DNA from: Salinicola corii
Lineage (GTDB): Bacteria > Pseudomonadota > Gammaproteobacteria > Pseudomonadales > Halomonadaceae
Direction: 5' to 3'
Assembly: GCF_008298015.1 (NCBI RefSeq)
Contig: NZ_VTPX01000001.1
Location: 124,001 to 188,000, forward strand
DNA: 64,000 bases
The position numbers and the translations under genes are program-made. Below are positions 16,772-25,921 of this stretch, piece after piece (the first letter of the stretch is position 1; each line of letters starts with the position of its first letter). Below the pieces are notes generated by a model, which was not told where the DNA came from, made no database searches, and saw nothing but the letters and a program-made list of their open reading frames with translations.

Positions 16772-17577
16772 TGCGCTGTCCGACGCGACGAACGTACACG
16801 CGTGCCATCTCGCTGACGCTGGGCCTCTGGCTACTGGCCTTCGCGTTGCTCGCCCAGGCGGCCCCGGACTTCCCCGAGTTGACCGGGCGCGTCGTCGACA
16901 ACGCCGAGCTGCTCGACGCTTCTACCCAATCCCAGCTGACCGACATGCTGGCGGCCCACGAGGAGGCGACCGGCGAGCAGCTCGTCGTGGTGACGCTGCC
17001 GGACCTTCAGGGAGAGCCCATCGAGGATTACGGCTACCAGCTCGGCCGCCACTGGGGCATCGGCCAGCAGGGCGAGGATAACGGCGCGCTGCTGATCGTT
17101 GCCGTGGACGAACGCGCCGTGCGGATCGAGGTGGGCTACGGCCTCGAGGGCCGGCTGACCGACGCCCGGACTTCCGCGATCATCAACCAGACCATCACCC
17201 CGGCGTTCCGCGAGGGGGATTACGCCGGCGGGATCACGGGTGGCGTCCAGGCGATGATCACCGCGCTCGGGGGCGATGCTCAGGCCGAGACGGCGCCGCA
17301 ACAGCCCGCCCAGCAGGAGTCCCGTCACCTGGGCGGTGCCGGGTTCTGGTTCTTCGCGCTGTTCATGATCGTCATGCTGATCGTGCGTAGTGGCGGCGGC
17401 GGTGGTGGGCGCGGCGGCAAACGGCGCCGGCGCGGCGGGTTCCTCGGTGGCGTGCTGATGGGTGGTGCGTTGGGCGGTGGATCCGGCGGCTTCGGTGGCG
17501 GCGGTGGTTTCGGCGGTGGCGGCTTTGGCGGCGGCGGCGGCGGTTTTGGCGGCGGCGGTGCCTCCGGTGGCTGGTAG
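16771..17577 (+). CDS. TPM-domain protein, YgcG-like, with Gly-rich tail
   Basis: A 268-residue secreted/membrane protein: signal peptide ending at AQAA, TPM (TLP18.3/Psb32/MOLO-1) domain in residues about 38-165 (GRVVDNAELLDAS, GEQLVVVTLPDLQG, IEVGYGLEGRLTDA), one membrane helix near 190-205 (GFWFFALFMIVMLIV), then a cytoplasmic tail made almost only of glycine with R/K and F. Its start codon overlaps the lemA stop (TGATG). TPM proteins in plants assist photosystem repair; bacterial ones are of unknown function. Confidence 0.88.
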   Translation: MRCPTRRTYTRAISLTLGLWLLAFALLAQAAPDFPELTGRVVDNAELLDASTQSQLTDMLAAHEEATGEQLVVVTLPDLQGEPIEDYGYQLGRHWGIGQQGEDNGALLIVAVDERAVRIEVGYGLEGRLTDARTSAIINQTITPAFREGDYAGGITGGVQAMITALGGDAQAETAPQQPAQQESRHLGGAGFWFFALFMIVMLIVRSGGGGGGRGGKRRRRGGFLGGVLMGGALGGGSGGFGGGGGFGGGGFGGGGGGFGGGGASGGW

Positions 17578-17596
17578 ACGACAGGAAAACGACAGC

Positions 17597-18232
17597 ATGG
17601 CTTTATTGAATGAAAGCGAACAACGGCAGGTCGGCGATGCGATCACGCGAATCGAGCGCGATACCGACGCCGAGGTCGTCACTGTCCTGGCGCGTCAGGC
17701 CGACGATTACACCTACATACCGTTGCTGTGGGCTGGTCTGACGGCACTTATCGTCCCGGGGACGCTGAGCGTCATTGCCAGCTGGCTGGGTGGGCTGGAC
17801 GGGGTCAGCGCCTGGTATCTGCTGCTGGTACAGTGGCTGGTCTTCATCGTGCTGGCGGTAGTGTTTCGGCTGCCGTCGGTACTCACGCGCCTGATTCCGC
17901 GTCACGTGCGTTTCTGGCGTGCTTCCAACCTGGCCCGGCGCCAATTCCTGGAGCAGAACCTACATCACACCGATGCCGGGACCGGCATGCTGATCTTCGT
18001 CTCCGAGGCCGAGCGCTATGTCGAGATTCTCGTCGACCGGGGCATCTCCGCACAATTGAGCGACGAAACCTGGCAGTCGATCGTCGAGGCATTCACCGCT
18101 CGCGTCAAAGCCGGCGAGACCCTGCAGGGCTTTCTCGACTGCATCGATAGCTGTGGCGAGCTGCTCGAGACCCATGTGCCGGCGACCCACGAGCGCAACG
18201 AACTGCCCAATCGGCTCGTCGTGCTCGACTGA
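17597..18232 (+). CDS. TPM-domain membrane protein, second copy
   Basis: A 211-residue protein that opens with the TPM half-domain ALLNESEQRQVGDAITRIERDTDAEVVTVLARQADDY, has two membrane helices (residues about 40-60 and 70-95), and ends with a second domain portion holding AEVYVEILVDRGI-like and FLDCIDSCGELLETHVPA stretches. The start at 17597 is 19 bases after the stop of the first TPM gene; a longer frame starting inside that gene is an overlap artefact. It resembles the YgcG/TPM partner normally found third in lemA operons. Confidence 0.85.
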   Translation: MALLNESEQRQVGDAITRIERDTDAEVVTVLARQADDYTYIPLLWAGLTALIVPGTLSVIASWLGGLDGVSAWYLLLVQWLVFIVLAVVFRLPSVLTRLIPRHVRFWRASNLARRQFLEQNLHHTDAGTGMLIFVSEAERYVEILVDRGISAQLSDETWQSIVEAFTARVKAGETLQGFLDCIDSCGELLETHVPATHERNELPNRLVVLD

Positions 18233-18271
18233 GTGCTGGGCACCGCGTCGGCGTGGATCCGACATCCGGAT

Positions 18272-18308
18272 ACGACAACGCCACCGTCAATGACGGTGGC
18301 GTTGTCGT
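18272..18308. terminator. Long hairpin between convergent genes, probable bidirectional terminator
   Basis: Two perfect 18-base arms (18272-18289 and 18291-18308) flank a single central base. The hairpin lies between the TPM gene (plus) and rhlE (minus), 40 bases after the former and 26 before the end of the latter. No good T-run follows on either side, so termination by the stem alone is an inference. Confidence 0.65.
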
Positions 18309-18333
18309 TTGGGGCTGGCCGGGAGGCCGGGGG

Positions 18334-19809
18334 TCAGACGTTGCCGTTGGGCGTGCCGCCGCCGCTGCGACGCTGACCGCCGCGCGAGCGCTGGCGGCGC
18401 TGGGCCGGTGCATCGCCGTTGCGGTTGCCCCGGTTACCGCTATCGATGCGGTTGCCACGGTTGTCGTCTTGGGACCCGCCCTGGCCCGAGGAGGCGCCAC
18501 GGCCTTCGCTGCGGCGTGAATCGCCACCGCGACCGCCGCCGTTACCTCGCCCGCCGGCACTGTTCCCGCGACCACCACCGTTGCCGCGACGCTGGCCGCC
18601 ATCGCCACGCCGTTGGCCGCCGCGGGGCTGGCGTCCTTCGTTCTCGTCGACCTTGGGGCCGCCACCGGGTGTGGGTTCGAAGCCAGCCACCGCCTCGCTG
18701 TTCAGGCGCTGGCTGATCAGGCGCTCGATGCCGGCCAGTTCCTTCTTCTCGTCCAGGCTCACCAGCGAGACGGCCTGGCCGCTGGCGCCGGCACGGCCGG
18801 TACGGCCGATGCGGTGGACGTAGTCCTCCGCCACGTTGGGCAGTTCGAAGTTCACCACCTGCGGCAGCTGATCGATATCCAGCCCGCGCGCCGCGATATC
18901 GGTCGCGATCAGGGCGCGGACGCCGCCGCTCTTGAAGTCGGCCAGTGCCTTGGTGCGGGCGTTCTGGCTCTTGTTGCCATGAATCGCCGCGGCCTCGATG
19001 CCCTGGCCCTCGAGATACTTGGTCAGGCGGTTGGCGCCGTGCTTGGTGCGGGTGAAGACCAGCACCTGTTGCCACTGGTGGGTCTGGATCAGGTGCGACA
19101 GCAGCGCCGGCTTGCGGCTCTTGTCCACCGGATGGACCCACTGCTTCACCGTCGCCGCGGCGGCGTTGCGCGGTGTCACCGAGATCTCGACCGGATCGTT
19201 GACCAGGCCCTTGGCGAGATTGCGGATATCGTTGGAGAAGGTCGCCGAGAACAGCAGGTTCTGGCGCTGCTTGGGCAGCACGGCCAGAATCTTGCGGATG
19301 TCATGGATGAAGCCCATGTCGAGCATGCGGTCGGCTTCGTCCAGTACCAGCACTTCGAGCTTGTCGAAGCGAACCACTTTCTGCTGGTAGAGATCGAGCA
19401 GGCGGCCAGGGGTGGCGACGAGAATGTCGACGCCCTGGCGCAGCGTGGCGATCTGCGGGTTGATCTTGACGCCGCCGAAGACCACGGCGCTTTTCAACGG
19501 CAAATGCTTGCCGTAGGTCGCCACGCTCTCGCCGACCTGCGCGGCGAGTTCGCGGGTCGGGGTCAGAATCAGTGCACGCACCGGAATCTGTGAACCGGCC
19601 CGGGGACGATCGCCCTGGGACAGGCGGTGCAAGATCGGCAGGGTGAACCCCGCCGTCTTGCCGGTGCCGGTCTGCGCGGCCGCCATGACGTCTTTTCCCT
19701 CGAGGACGGCGGGAATCGCCTGTGACTGGATCGGGGAAGGGGTGTCATAGCCTTGCTCGGCAACGGCTTTCAGCAACGGGGCGCTAAGGCCCAGTGAGGC
19801 AAAACTCAT
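18334..19809 (-). CDS. rhlE: DEAD-box RNA helicase RhlE
   Basis: A 491-residue RhlE-type helicase: Q-motif [10 protein letters not shown], Walker [51 protein letters not shown] and [10 protein letters not shown]. The last 110 residues are low-complexity, rich in R, G, N, Q and S, an RGG-like RNA-binding tail. RhlE acts in ribosome maturation and RNA turnover, often under cold conditions. It is the second DEAD-box helicase in the window (see dbpA) and stands alone. Confidence 0.92.
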   Translation of the reverse strand: MSFASLGLSAPLLKAVAEQGYDTPSPIQSQAIPAVLEGKDVMAAAQTGTGKTAGFTLPILHRLSQGDRPRAGSQIPVRALILTPTRELAAQVGESVATYGKHLPLKSAVVFGGVKINPQIATLRQGVDILVATPGRLLDLYQQKVVRFDKLEVLVLDEADRMLDMGFIHDIRKILAVLPKQRQNLLFSATFSNDIRNLAKGLVNDPVEISVTPRNAAAATVKQWVHPVDKSRKPALLSHLIQTHQWQQVLVFTRTKHGANRLTKYLEGQGIEAAAIHGNKSQNARTKALADFKSGGVRALIATDIAARGLDIDQLPQVVNFELPNVAEDYVHRIGRTGRAGASGQAVSLVSLDEKKELAGIERLISQRLNSEAVAGFEPTPGGGPKVDENEGRQPRGGQRRGDGGQRRGNGGGRGNSAGGRGNGGGRGGDSRRSEGRGASSGQGGSQDDNRGNRIDSGNRGNRNGDAPAQRRQRSRGGQRRSGGGTPNGNV

Positions 19810-20173
19810 TCGGTATTCTCTAGGTCGCGGCGAATGGCGAAGCGAAGCGGCTACGCTCTACCGGGGAATGCCAGTGCTGGCTGATGCGCCTGGAGGCGGC
19901 AAAATGGAGGGTCGTCGACTCTTTCAGCTTCGCGTGACGACGGTCAGACAGATAACGGCAATGGGCCCGCAGCTTAACGCATGTGCGCCGCCTCCGCCAT
20001 CCCGTTGCGACGACTGGCATGAATTGATTCGGGCCGGGGCGAACCGGGCTCGCGGCGAAGTGAGGACTGACTGGGGCGGTGGGCGTCGATCGGGGGAGGT
20101 CGTCGTGCCCGACGCTGGCTATGCTGGGGAGCGATACGCCTTTTGAATCTGCATAACGGAGAGGAGAACGACA
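19810..20173. other. 364-base stretch without a gene, upstream of rhlE and the VOC gene
   Basis: This divergent region should hold the promoters of rhlE and the VOC gene. I see no repeat, clear promoter consensus or credible coding frame in it. A 92-codon frame at 19868-20146 has no recognisable protein character. A good ribosome site (GGAGAGGAG) for the VOC gene lies at its right end. The long rhlE leader could be regulatory, as in cold-induced helicases; nothing specific is visible. Confidence 0.5.
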
Positions 20174-20548
20174 ATGCACAAGAGTCGTCTGGCGGGACTC
20201 GTCATCGACAGCCAGGGCGGAGAGAAGTCTTCCGCTATCGATTTCTGGGCTCGGGCACTGGGCTGGCCCTGTCACGAGACCGACGAGAAATACGGCAAGC
20301 TGGCCACGCCTCCGGATCAGCCCGATGTGTTGATACAGCAGGTGGATCACCCCAGTCGGGTTCATCTGGATATCGAAACCGACGATATCGAGGCGGAGGT
20401 TGCCCGGCTGGAGGGGTTGGGTGCGCAGGTGGTCGAGCGGCTGGAGCGCTGGACCATCATGGAGGCGCCGACCGGCCACCGATTCTGTGTCGTTCACCCG
20501 CAGCGGCCGGATTTCGAGGATGCCGACAACGTCAATGCCTGGGCGTGA
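20174..20548 (+). CDS. VOC/glyoxalase-like domain protein
   Basis: A 124-residue single-domain protein with the paired beta-alpha-beta-beta-beta layout of the vicinal-oxygen-chelate fold: SRLAGLVIDSQ, IDFWARALGWPCHETDEKYGKL, RVHLDIETDDIEAEVARLEGLGAQVVE, and the closing MEAPTGHRFCVVHPQ. This matches the glyoxalase-like subfamily often annotated as a VOC protein. Metal-binding H and E are plausible (HLDIE) but the reaction is unknown. The gene is monocistronic. Confidence 0.85.
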   Translation: MHKSRLAGLVIDSQGGEKSSAIDFWARALGWPCHETDEKYGKLATPPDQPDVLIQQVDHPSRVHLDIETDDIEAEVARLEGLGAQVVERLERWTIMEAPTGHRFCVVHPQRPDFEDADNVNAWA

Positions 20549-20553
20549 TCGCG

Positions 20554-20586
20554 GGCCACCCATCGCCATCTCGGCGATGGGTGGCC
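20554..20586. terminator. Hairpin between convergent VOC and nhaC genes
   Basis: A perfect 14-base stem (20554-20567 with 20573-20586) with a 5-base loop sits between the two stop codons, 6 bases after one and 8 before the other. No U-run is present on either side; it probably acts as a shared terminator or 3' end protector. Confidence 0.65.
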
Positions 20587-20593
20587 GGGAGAC

Positions 20594-22072
20594 TCAGCGG
20601 GGATCGCTGGCCGCGGAGGCCCCGGCGAATCGCGAGCGAGGCGGATTCTCCTCCGGCGTCAGCCGGCGGACGCCGAAATTGCCGGTCCAGGGCGCGGCGA
20701 TCGCCAGCAGCGCCGAGAACGCGATCCCGAGATAGTTGAACAGCGCCCAGGGGGCGTAGTCGAGCGTGGACACGCCGAGCGTTGCCGCCATGTAGACCGC
20801 CGAAACCGTCCATGGCGCGAGGGGCTCGGGGATCATGCCGCCATCTTCCAGGCTGCGCGAGAGGTTGAGCGGATGGAGTTCCTTCCTGGCGTACTGGTCG
20901 GCGAAGATCTCGCGGGTCAGGAAGAAGGTCACGTAGCTGTTGCCGGTGGCGAAGATGATGCAGAGGCCGGCGAGCAGCGAGGCGAGGATGGTGCCGCTGG
21001 CGGAACGCACGTGCTCCAGCGTCCGGTGGAGAACCACATGGAGCGCTCCCGAGGCCTCCAGCGCCGAGGCGAAGAAGAACGCGCAGAACACGAACAGCAC
21101 GGTGCCGTGCATGCTGTAGAGGCCGCCCCGTTCCAGCAGCGTCCGCAGCGTGTCGTGGATCTCTCCCGCCTGGACGGAGGGCAGCATGTCGACGCTGAAG
21201 CCAGAGACGGCGGCTTGGACCACGACCGACAGCGGCAGACCCTGCACCCACAGCGCCAGCAGCATGGCGCACAGCGTCGAAGCGAACAGCACCACCAGCG
21301 TCGGCTTCTTGAGTATCGAGCCGGTCACGATGATGACCGCCGGGAGCAGCAGGATCGGGTTGAGGGTGAACAGCTCGTCGATCTGGGCGGTGGTGGCGGC
21401 GATGGCTGGCGACTGGGCGTCGCCGTGGAGGCTGGTGCCCAGCATCCAGTAGGCGAGCGCCGCGACCAGGCAGGATGGCACCGAGGTGAACATCAGGTAG
21501 CGGATGTGGCGGTAGAGATCCACCTTGACCACCATCGAGGCCATGATCGTGGTATCGGACAGCGGCGATAGCTTGTCGCCGAAGTAGGCCCCCGAGATGA
21601 CGGCGCCGGCGGTGATCGCCAGGTTGATCTCCATGGCCCCCGCGATCCCCATGATCGCCACGCCGATGGTGCCTGCCGACCCCCATGAGGTGCCGGTGCA
21701 GGTCGAGACGATGGCGGTGGCGAAGAACGCCATGACGTAGAGATAACCGGGGTCGATCAGTTCCAGACCGTAGTAGATGAAGTAGGGGATGGCGCCGGCT
21801 ACCAGCCAGGTCCCGATGATCAACCCGATGCTGTAGAGCACCAGGATGGCGATGGTCGCGGTGCGGATCTTGTCCGCGAGGATGGTCATGATGTCGTCCC
21901 AGCGGCGGCCGTGGGCGACGGCGAACAGCGTCGACAGGACGCCGACGGTGATCAGGACCATCTCCGTTTCGTACGCCGCGATGACGATGCCGTAGATGAT
22001 GGTGGCGGCAATGACGAGCAGTAGTCCGAGCGAGGCGAGAAACCCGGGTTGTTGTTGTCGGGTGGTGGCCAT
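20594..22072 (-). CDS. NhaC-family Na+/H+ antiporter-like transporter
   Basis: A 492-residue, twelve-helix membrane protein of the NhaC family, recognisable by TCTGTSWGSAGTIGVA, GAVISGAYFGDKLSPLSDTTIMAS and ATGNSYVTFFLTREIF. Family members exchange Na+ for H+, and one branch (MetT) has been predicted by comparative genomics to carry methionine. The gene lies 28 bases after a trans-sulfuration enzyme gene on the same strand, so an organic sulfur amino acid is a fair guess for the substrate. Confidence 0.85.
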   Translation of the reverse strand: MATTRQQQPGFLASLGLLLVIAATIIYGIVIAAYETEMVLITVGVLSTLFAVAHGRRWDDIMTILADKIRTATIAILVLYSIGLIIGTWLVAGAIPYFIYYGLELIDPGYLYVMAFFATAIVSTCTGTSWGSAGTIGVAIMGIAGAMEINLAITAGAVISGAYFGDKLSPLSDTTIMASMVVKVDLYRHIRYLMFTSVPSCLVAALAYWMLGTSLHGDAQSPAIAATTAQIDELFTLNPILLLPAVIIVTGSILKKPTLVVLFASTLCAMLLALWVQGLPLSVVVQAAVSGFSVDMLPSVQAGEIHDTLRTLLERGGLYSMHGTVLFVFCAFFFASALEASGALHVVLHRTLEHVRSASGTILASLLAGLCIIFATGNSYVTFFLTREIFADQYARKELHPLNLSRSLEDGGMIPEPLAPWTVSAVYMAATLGVSTLDYAPWALFNYLGIAFSALLAIAAPWTGNFGVRRLTPEENPPRSRFAGASAASDPR

Positions 22073-22100
22073 CGTGGCGTCTCCGGTTGACGTGGCGGGA

Positions 22101-23264
22101 TTATTGCAGCGTGCGGAAGGCGCGCTCCAGATCGTCGAGCAGGGATTGCACGTCCTCCAGGCCGATCGCCAGGCGGATCAGGGCGGGGCCGGTGTCGTCG
22201 GGCTGGCGCTGGGAGATGGCCAGCGACTCGTAGCCGCCCCAGCTCACGCCGATGCGGAAGACGCGCAGGGTGTCGATGAAACCGGCGATGCGGACATAGG
22301 ACGGATCGACGATCTCGAAACTGAGCAGTCCGGCGTGGCCGCTCAGCTGTCTCTCGGCCCACGCCGCCGGCTCGCCGGTGGCGAGGCACGGGTGGTGGAG
22401 TCCCGCCACCGAGGGTTGGGTCGCCAGGTAGCGGATGACTTCCAGCACGTTGGCCTGGTGCTGGCGCATCCTGATCGGCAGCGTGCGCAGGCCGCGCAGG
22501 GCCAGGAAGGCGCTGTGGGGCGAGAGCGCCGCTCCCAGCAACTGGTGGCCGTGCTCGAAGATCGGTGCCACCAGCTCCCGCCGGCCGACGACGACCCCGC
22601 CGACCAGGTCGCTGTGGCCGCCGATGTACTTGGAGAGCGTGTGCAGGGTCAGGTCGATGCCGTGAGTCAGCGGCTTCTGGTATAGCGGGGTCGCCCAGGT
22701 GTTGTCGATGGCGGTGAGCACGCCCCGGCTTCGGGCCAGTTCGGCGATGCCGTCGAGATCGGCCAGCGCCATGCGCATCGACGAGGGGCTCTCGATGTAG
22801 ATCAACCGGGTATCGTCCCGCAGAGCCGTCTCGACCTCGCCGCGACTCCCGCCGGTCTCGCTGAAGCTCACGCCGAATCGTGCCATCTGCTCCAGCAGCT
22901 GGCGCGTCGGCCCGTAGGCCTGGTTGACCAGCAGCACATGGTCGCCTTGATCGAGCAGTGTCATCATCGTCGCGCTGATCGCACCCATGCCCGAGGCGAA
23001 GGCCTTGGCCATCTCTCCCCGCTCCAGCGCGGCCAGCTTGTCCTCGAGCAGCTTGACGGTCGGGTTGAGGCCGCGGCTGTAGACAAAATGGCTGCGCTCG
23101 TCGCGCATCACTTCGGTGAAGCGTTCCAGCGTCGGGAATGTGAACAGGCTGGTCTGATAGATGGGGGGAGCGATCGCCCCCTCATAGCGTTCGTGTTCCT
23201 CGAAGGCGTGAGTGCAGATCTCGGAATCCCGAGCGGCATCGGAGGCGTTGTCGGTGAGCGTCAT
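22101..23264 (-). CDS. PLP-dependent trans-sulfuration enzyme, cystathionine beta-lyase-like
   Basis: A 387-residue enzyme of the Cys/Met metabolism PLP family. The PLP lysine is K212 in LHTLSKYIGGHSD, with D187 (AIDNTW) as the ring-nitrogen partner and the YSRGLNPTV and ASGMGAISATM substrate/phosphate loops. The sequence is closest in style to cystathionine beta-lyases or methionine gamma-lyase-like proteins; the exact reaction cannot be fixed by eye. It is followed on the same strand by the NhaC-type transporter. The divergent GntR regulator and the palindrome at 23302-23318 probably control the pair. Confidence 0.85.
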   Translation of the reverse strand: MTLTDNASDAARDSEICTHAFEEHERYEGAIAPPIYQTSLFTFPTLERFTEVMRDERSHFVYSRGLNPTVKLLEDKLAALERGEMAKAFASGMGAISATMMTLLDQGDHVLLVNQAYGPTRQLLEQMARFGVSFSETGGSRGEVETALRDDTRLIYIESPSSMRMALADLDGIAELARSRGVLTAIDNTWATPLYQKPLTHGIDLTLHTLSKYIGGHSDLVGGVVVGRRELVAPIFEHGHQLLGAALSPHSAFLALRGLRTLPIRMRQHQANVLEVIRYLATQPSVAGLHHPCLATGEPAAWAERQLSGHAGLLSFEIVDPSYVRIAGFIDTLRVFRIGVSWGGYESLAISQRQPDDTGPALIRLAIGLEDVQSLLDDLERAFRTLQ

Positions 23265-23301
23265 GAAAATCGCCAGGGTCGGTGGGTAGGCAGTTTCAAG
23301 G

Positions 23302-23318
23302 TATCAGCCTGTCTGATA
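23302..23318. promoter_or_regulatory. Palindromic candidate operator between the lyase and GntR genes
   Basis: TATCAG-CCTGT-CTGATA is a perfect 6-base inverted repeat with a 5-base spacer, located 38 bases from the lyase start and about 100 from the regulator start. A site in a divergent region next to a FadR-type regulator is where its operator would be expected. Confidence 0.55.
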
Positions 23319-23419
23319 GGTAGGATTATCACAGCGCGACGGGCGCTTCAATTGAACCTAAGCGGGTTTGTGGTTACCGTTTTTGCCTACGGTCGCCCAG
23401 CGGCATCAGTGGAACAGTG

Positions 23420-24097
23420 ATGAAAAGACTCTACTTATCCGACACGGTGGCCGGTGAGATCGGCAGCTATATTGCCGAGCAACAGCTTTCGGCCGGGGAT
23501 CGACTGCCGTCGGTGGCGGAATGGATGCAGCGTCTGCAGGTAGGGCGCTCCACGCTGCGGGAGGGGCTGAAACGACTTGAAGCCGAGGGCGTGATTCAGG
23601 TCGTCAACGGCAAGGGGATCTATGTCAGCGACCAGCAGACCTTCCGTCTATTCTCGCGTCTGCATGTGACGGATGCGCGGCGCCACCTGCTGGAGATGCT
23701 GGATGTGCGCCTCGTGCTGGAGGAAAAGGCCGTTGCACTGGCCACCCGGCACGCCAGCGAGGTGCAGCTCGACGAGATGGGCCAGCACCTGTCGGATTAT
23801 CAGGTCGCCCGCGCGGCCGACGATTTCCTGCGCGTCCACGAGGCGGACTCGGCATTCCATCTCGCCATCTATCGCGCCAGTCACAATCAGGTGCTGGTCG
23901 AACTGATACGCTCTATTCACTCCGAACTCTACGTGTCGTGGCAGACGCCGCAGGATAGAAACCAGGTCTTCGATGCCAGTTTTCCGCATCACCTGACGCT
24001 GCTGGCGGCGATGCGTCGACGCGATGTCGAAGCGGCCGTGGCTGCTTTCGGCGAGTTGATGGCCGCCACGCGGCATAACGTGGAGATCATGCAGTAG
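23420..24097 (+). CDS. GntR-family regulator, FadR/FCD subgroup
   Basis: A 225-residue regulator with an N-terminal winged helix (LPSVAEWMQRLQVGRSTLREGLKRLEAEGVIQVVNGKGIYV) and an all-helical FCD effector domain containing HEADSAFHLAIYRASHN and the final H of MAATRHNVEIM. GTG at 23417 and ATG at 23420 are adjacent; I use the ATG. It is divergent from the lyase-transporter pair and should regulate it, sensing a small acid or amino acid. Confidence 0.87.
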   Translation: MKRLYLSDTVAGEIGSYIAEQQLSAGDRLPSVAEWMQRLQVGRSTLREGLKRLEAEGVIQVVNGKGIYVSDQQTFRLFSRLHVTDARRHLLEMLDVRLVLEEKAVALATRHASEVQLDEMGQHLSDYQVARAADDFLRVHEADSAFHLAIYRASHNQVLVELIRSIHSELYVSWQTPQDRNQVFDASFPHHLTLLAAMRRRDVEAAVAAFGELMAATRHNVEIMQ

Positions 24098-24139
24098 TAG
24101 ACCGTTCGCCACAGCACCCCGACAAGCACCGAGGAGACG

Positions 24140-25294
24140 ATGATGATCAAGGCGAAGCGACACTGGCTGCGGATCTGCGGCTTGAGCCTGATGCTGCCGT
24201 TCGCGGCCGCCCAAGGCGACAATGATGCGACCCCGCAAGGCTCGACGCTTTGCACCAAGATCCCGATCCCCTGCGATGCGGTGATTGCCCACCGGGGGGC
24301 GTCATACCAGGCGCCGGAATCGACCCGGCCTGCCTATCTTCTGGCGCGGGACCTGGGGGTCGACTATCTGGAGCTGGACCTGCAGCGCACCAAGGACGGC
24401 GTGCTGGTGGCCGTTCACGACAATACCCTGGGGCGCAACACCAACGTCGCCGAGGTGTTCCCCGACCGGGCCGATGCGCCGGTCTCGAGTTTCACGCTGG
24501 ACGAGCTCAAGCAGCTCGATGCTGGCAGCTGGTTCAACGCCGCCTACCCGGATCGCGCTCGCGACGGGTATGCCGGGCTCAAGATAATGACTCTGGACGA
24601 AGTGATCGATATTGCCGAAGGGGGGAAGAATCATCCTGGGCTCTATATCGAAACCAAGGTGCCCGAGCAGTTCCCGGGTATCGAGCAGGATTTGCATGAA
24701 AAGCTCGAGGCCCGCGGCTGGCTGGGTGATGAGACAAAGTCCCGGGCCGAGGCCGAACAGGGTGCCGTCAAGGTGGGCGACACGCCGGGACGCGTGGTGA
24801 TGCAGACCTTCTCCAAGGCCAGCCTGGCGTCCCTGGAAGAGACGATGCCGGACGTACCGCGCGTGTTGCTGCTGTGGTTGGGCGAGGGTGGCATCGACGC
24901 CGCGCCGAGCGAGCCGCAGGGTGAGGACGAGAGCAAGGCCGACTACTACGCACGCCAGAAGGTCGCTTCGCCCGAGGCATATCAATCCTGGCTCGACTTC
25001 GCCCGGGATCATGGCGCGATCGGTGTCGGCCCGTCGGCGGTCCAGACGGCACATGACGGCAAGTTCAGCAGCCAGTTCAGCTACATGGAGCTGGCCGAGC
25101 CATGGATGATCGGCATGGCCCATAACGATGGCATGCTGGTACATCTCTACACGGTCGACGAGCCGGCGGACTTCGAACGCTATCAGCAGCGCGGGGTCGA
25201 TGGCTTCTTCACCAATCGGCCGGAGCAACTGCTGGAGTTTTATGGTCATCCATCCCAGGATCAGGATGCCATTCTGACACGTTACGGTTTCTGA
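24140..25294 (+). CDS. Secreted glycerophosphodiester phosphodiesterase (GlpQ-like)
   Basis: A 384-residue enzyme with a signal peptide (residues about 1-26, ending AAA). The GDPD domain begins VIAHRGASYQAPESTRPAY and continues with the catalytic YLELDLQRTKDGVLVAVHD segment, giving the HRG, E/D and H residues of the family. It hydrolyses glycerophosphodiesters to glycerol 3-phosphate and an alcohol in the periplasm. The C-terminal FTNRPEQLLEF block is conserved in GlpQ. The start follows GAGGAG. No glp transporter lies nearby; the gene appears to be monocistronic. Confidence 0.9.
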   Translation: MMIKAKRHWLRICGLSLMLPFAAAQGDNDATPQGSTLCTKIPIPCDAVIAHRGASYQAPESTRPAYLLARDLGVDYLELDLQRTKDGVLVAVHDNTLGRNTNVAEVFPDRADAPVSSFTLDELKQLDAGSWFNAAYPDRARDGYAGLKIMTLDEVIDIAEGGKNHPGLYIETKVPEQFPGIEQDLHEKLEARGWLGDETKSRAEAEQGAVKVGDTPGRVVMQTFSKASLASLEETMPDVPRVLLLWLGEGGIDAAPSEPQGEDESKADYYARQKVASPEAYQSWLDFARDHGAIGVGPSAVQTAHDGKFSSQFSYMELAEPWMIGMAHNDGMLVHLYTVDEPADFERYQQRGVDGFFTNRPEQLLEFYGHPSQDQDAILTRYGF

Positions 25295-25371
25295 CGACCG
25301 TGATGAGACGCCGCGCGCCGGGGCTAGCCGCCGGCGCCGAACATTGCGATTTCTGCTCGAGGATGTGATCC

Positions 25372-25680
25372 ATGGAGACTTCACGGCCCCAGGCCCAGCC
25401 CCGCCCGCAGGCCCAATCGAACGTACAAGTTGATAACGACCGGGTCCGGGTCACCGAGTGGCGCTTCCCCCCGGGTGGCGAGACCGGCTGGCATGCGCAT
25501 GAATGCGACTATGTCGTGGTACCGCAGACCACCGGCAAGCTCGAGCTCGAGACACTGGACGGTCATACCTTCTCGACGCTGGAAGCGGGTGTTTCCTACT
25601 ATCGGGACAAGGGGGCGGAACATAACGTGGTCAATGCCAACGATGTCGAATTCGTGTTCGTCGAGATCGAGATCAAGTAG
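25372..25680 (+). CDS. Small cupin-domain protein
   Basis: A 102-residue protein with the cupin beta-barrel motifs: motif 1 PGGETGWHAHECDYVVVPQTTG has the metal-ligand histidines and a glutamate, while motif 2 (YRDKGAEHNVVNAND) has the final histidine. The first 20 residues are P/Q-rich and disordered. A ligand or enzyme activity cannot be assigned. It sits between the phosphodiesterase gene and the SEC-C gene. Confidence 0.85.
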   Translation: METSRPQAQPRPQAQSNVQVDNDRVRVTEWRFPPGGETGWHAHECDYVVVPQTTGKLELETLDGHTFSTLEAGVSYYRDKGAEHNVVNANDVEFVFVEIEIK

Positions 25681-25765
25681 CGGTCGTCGCGTCGGATAAT
25701 GGCGCTGCTTCGATTCGTGGAGGATAATCGCCTCGGTCATCCTCCCTTCGTCACGGTATCGCCAG

Positions 25766-25915
25766 ATGAATCAATCTCACGTCCACGGCCCGCACTGCCA
25801 GCATCACCACCACGAACCGCAAGCACCGGTGCGCAACACCTTCAAGGACGTTGGACGCAACGACCCTTGTCCCTGCGGCAGCGGCAAGAAATTCAAGAAG
25901 TGTCACGCTGGCTGA
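25766..25915 (+). CDS. Very small His-rich SEC-C motif protein
   Basis: A 49-residue open frame, easily missed because of its size. The N-terminal half is histidine-rich ([14 protein letters not shown]), and the C-terminal half is a complete SEC-C zinc motif, [19 protein letters not shown], as found at the end of SecA and in YchJ-type proteins. SecA tails bind zinc and SecB or ribosomes through this motif. Here it is free-standing. Its stop lies 6 bases before the end of the convergent LysR gene. No strong ribosome site is evident. The coding call rests on the intact motif and uninterrupted frame. Confidence 0.8.
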   Translation: MNQSHVHGPHCQHHHHEPQAPVRNTFKDVGRNDPCPCGSGKKFKKCHAG

Positions 25916-25921
25916 GGCCCG

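Noticed and set aside
17380-17577. Repetitive GGCGGTGGC-like DNA that could pass for a repeat array
   Set aside because: It encodes the glycine-rich tail of the TPM protein in frame; there are no regular spacers, so it is not a CRISPR or mobile repeat.
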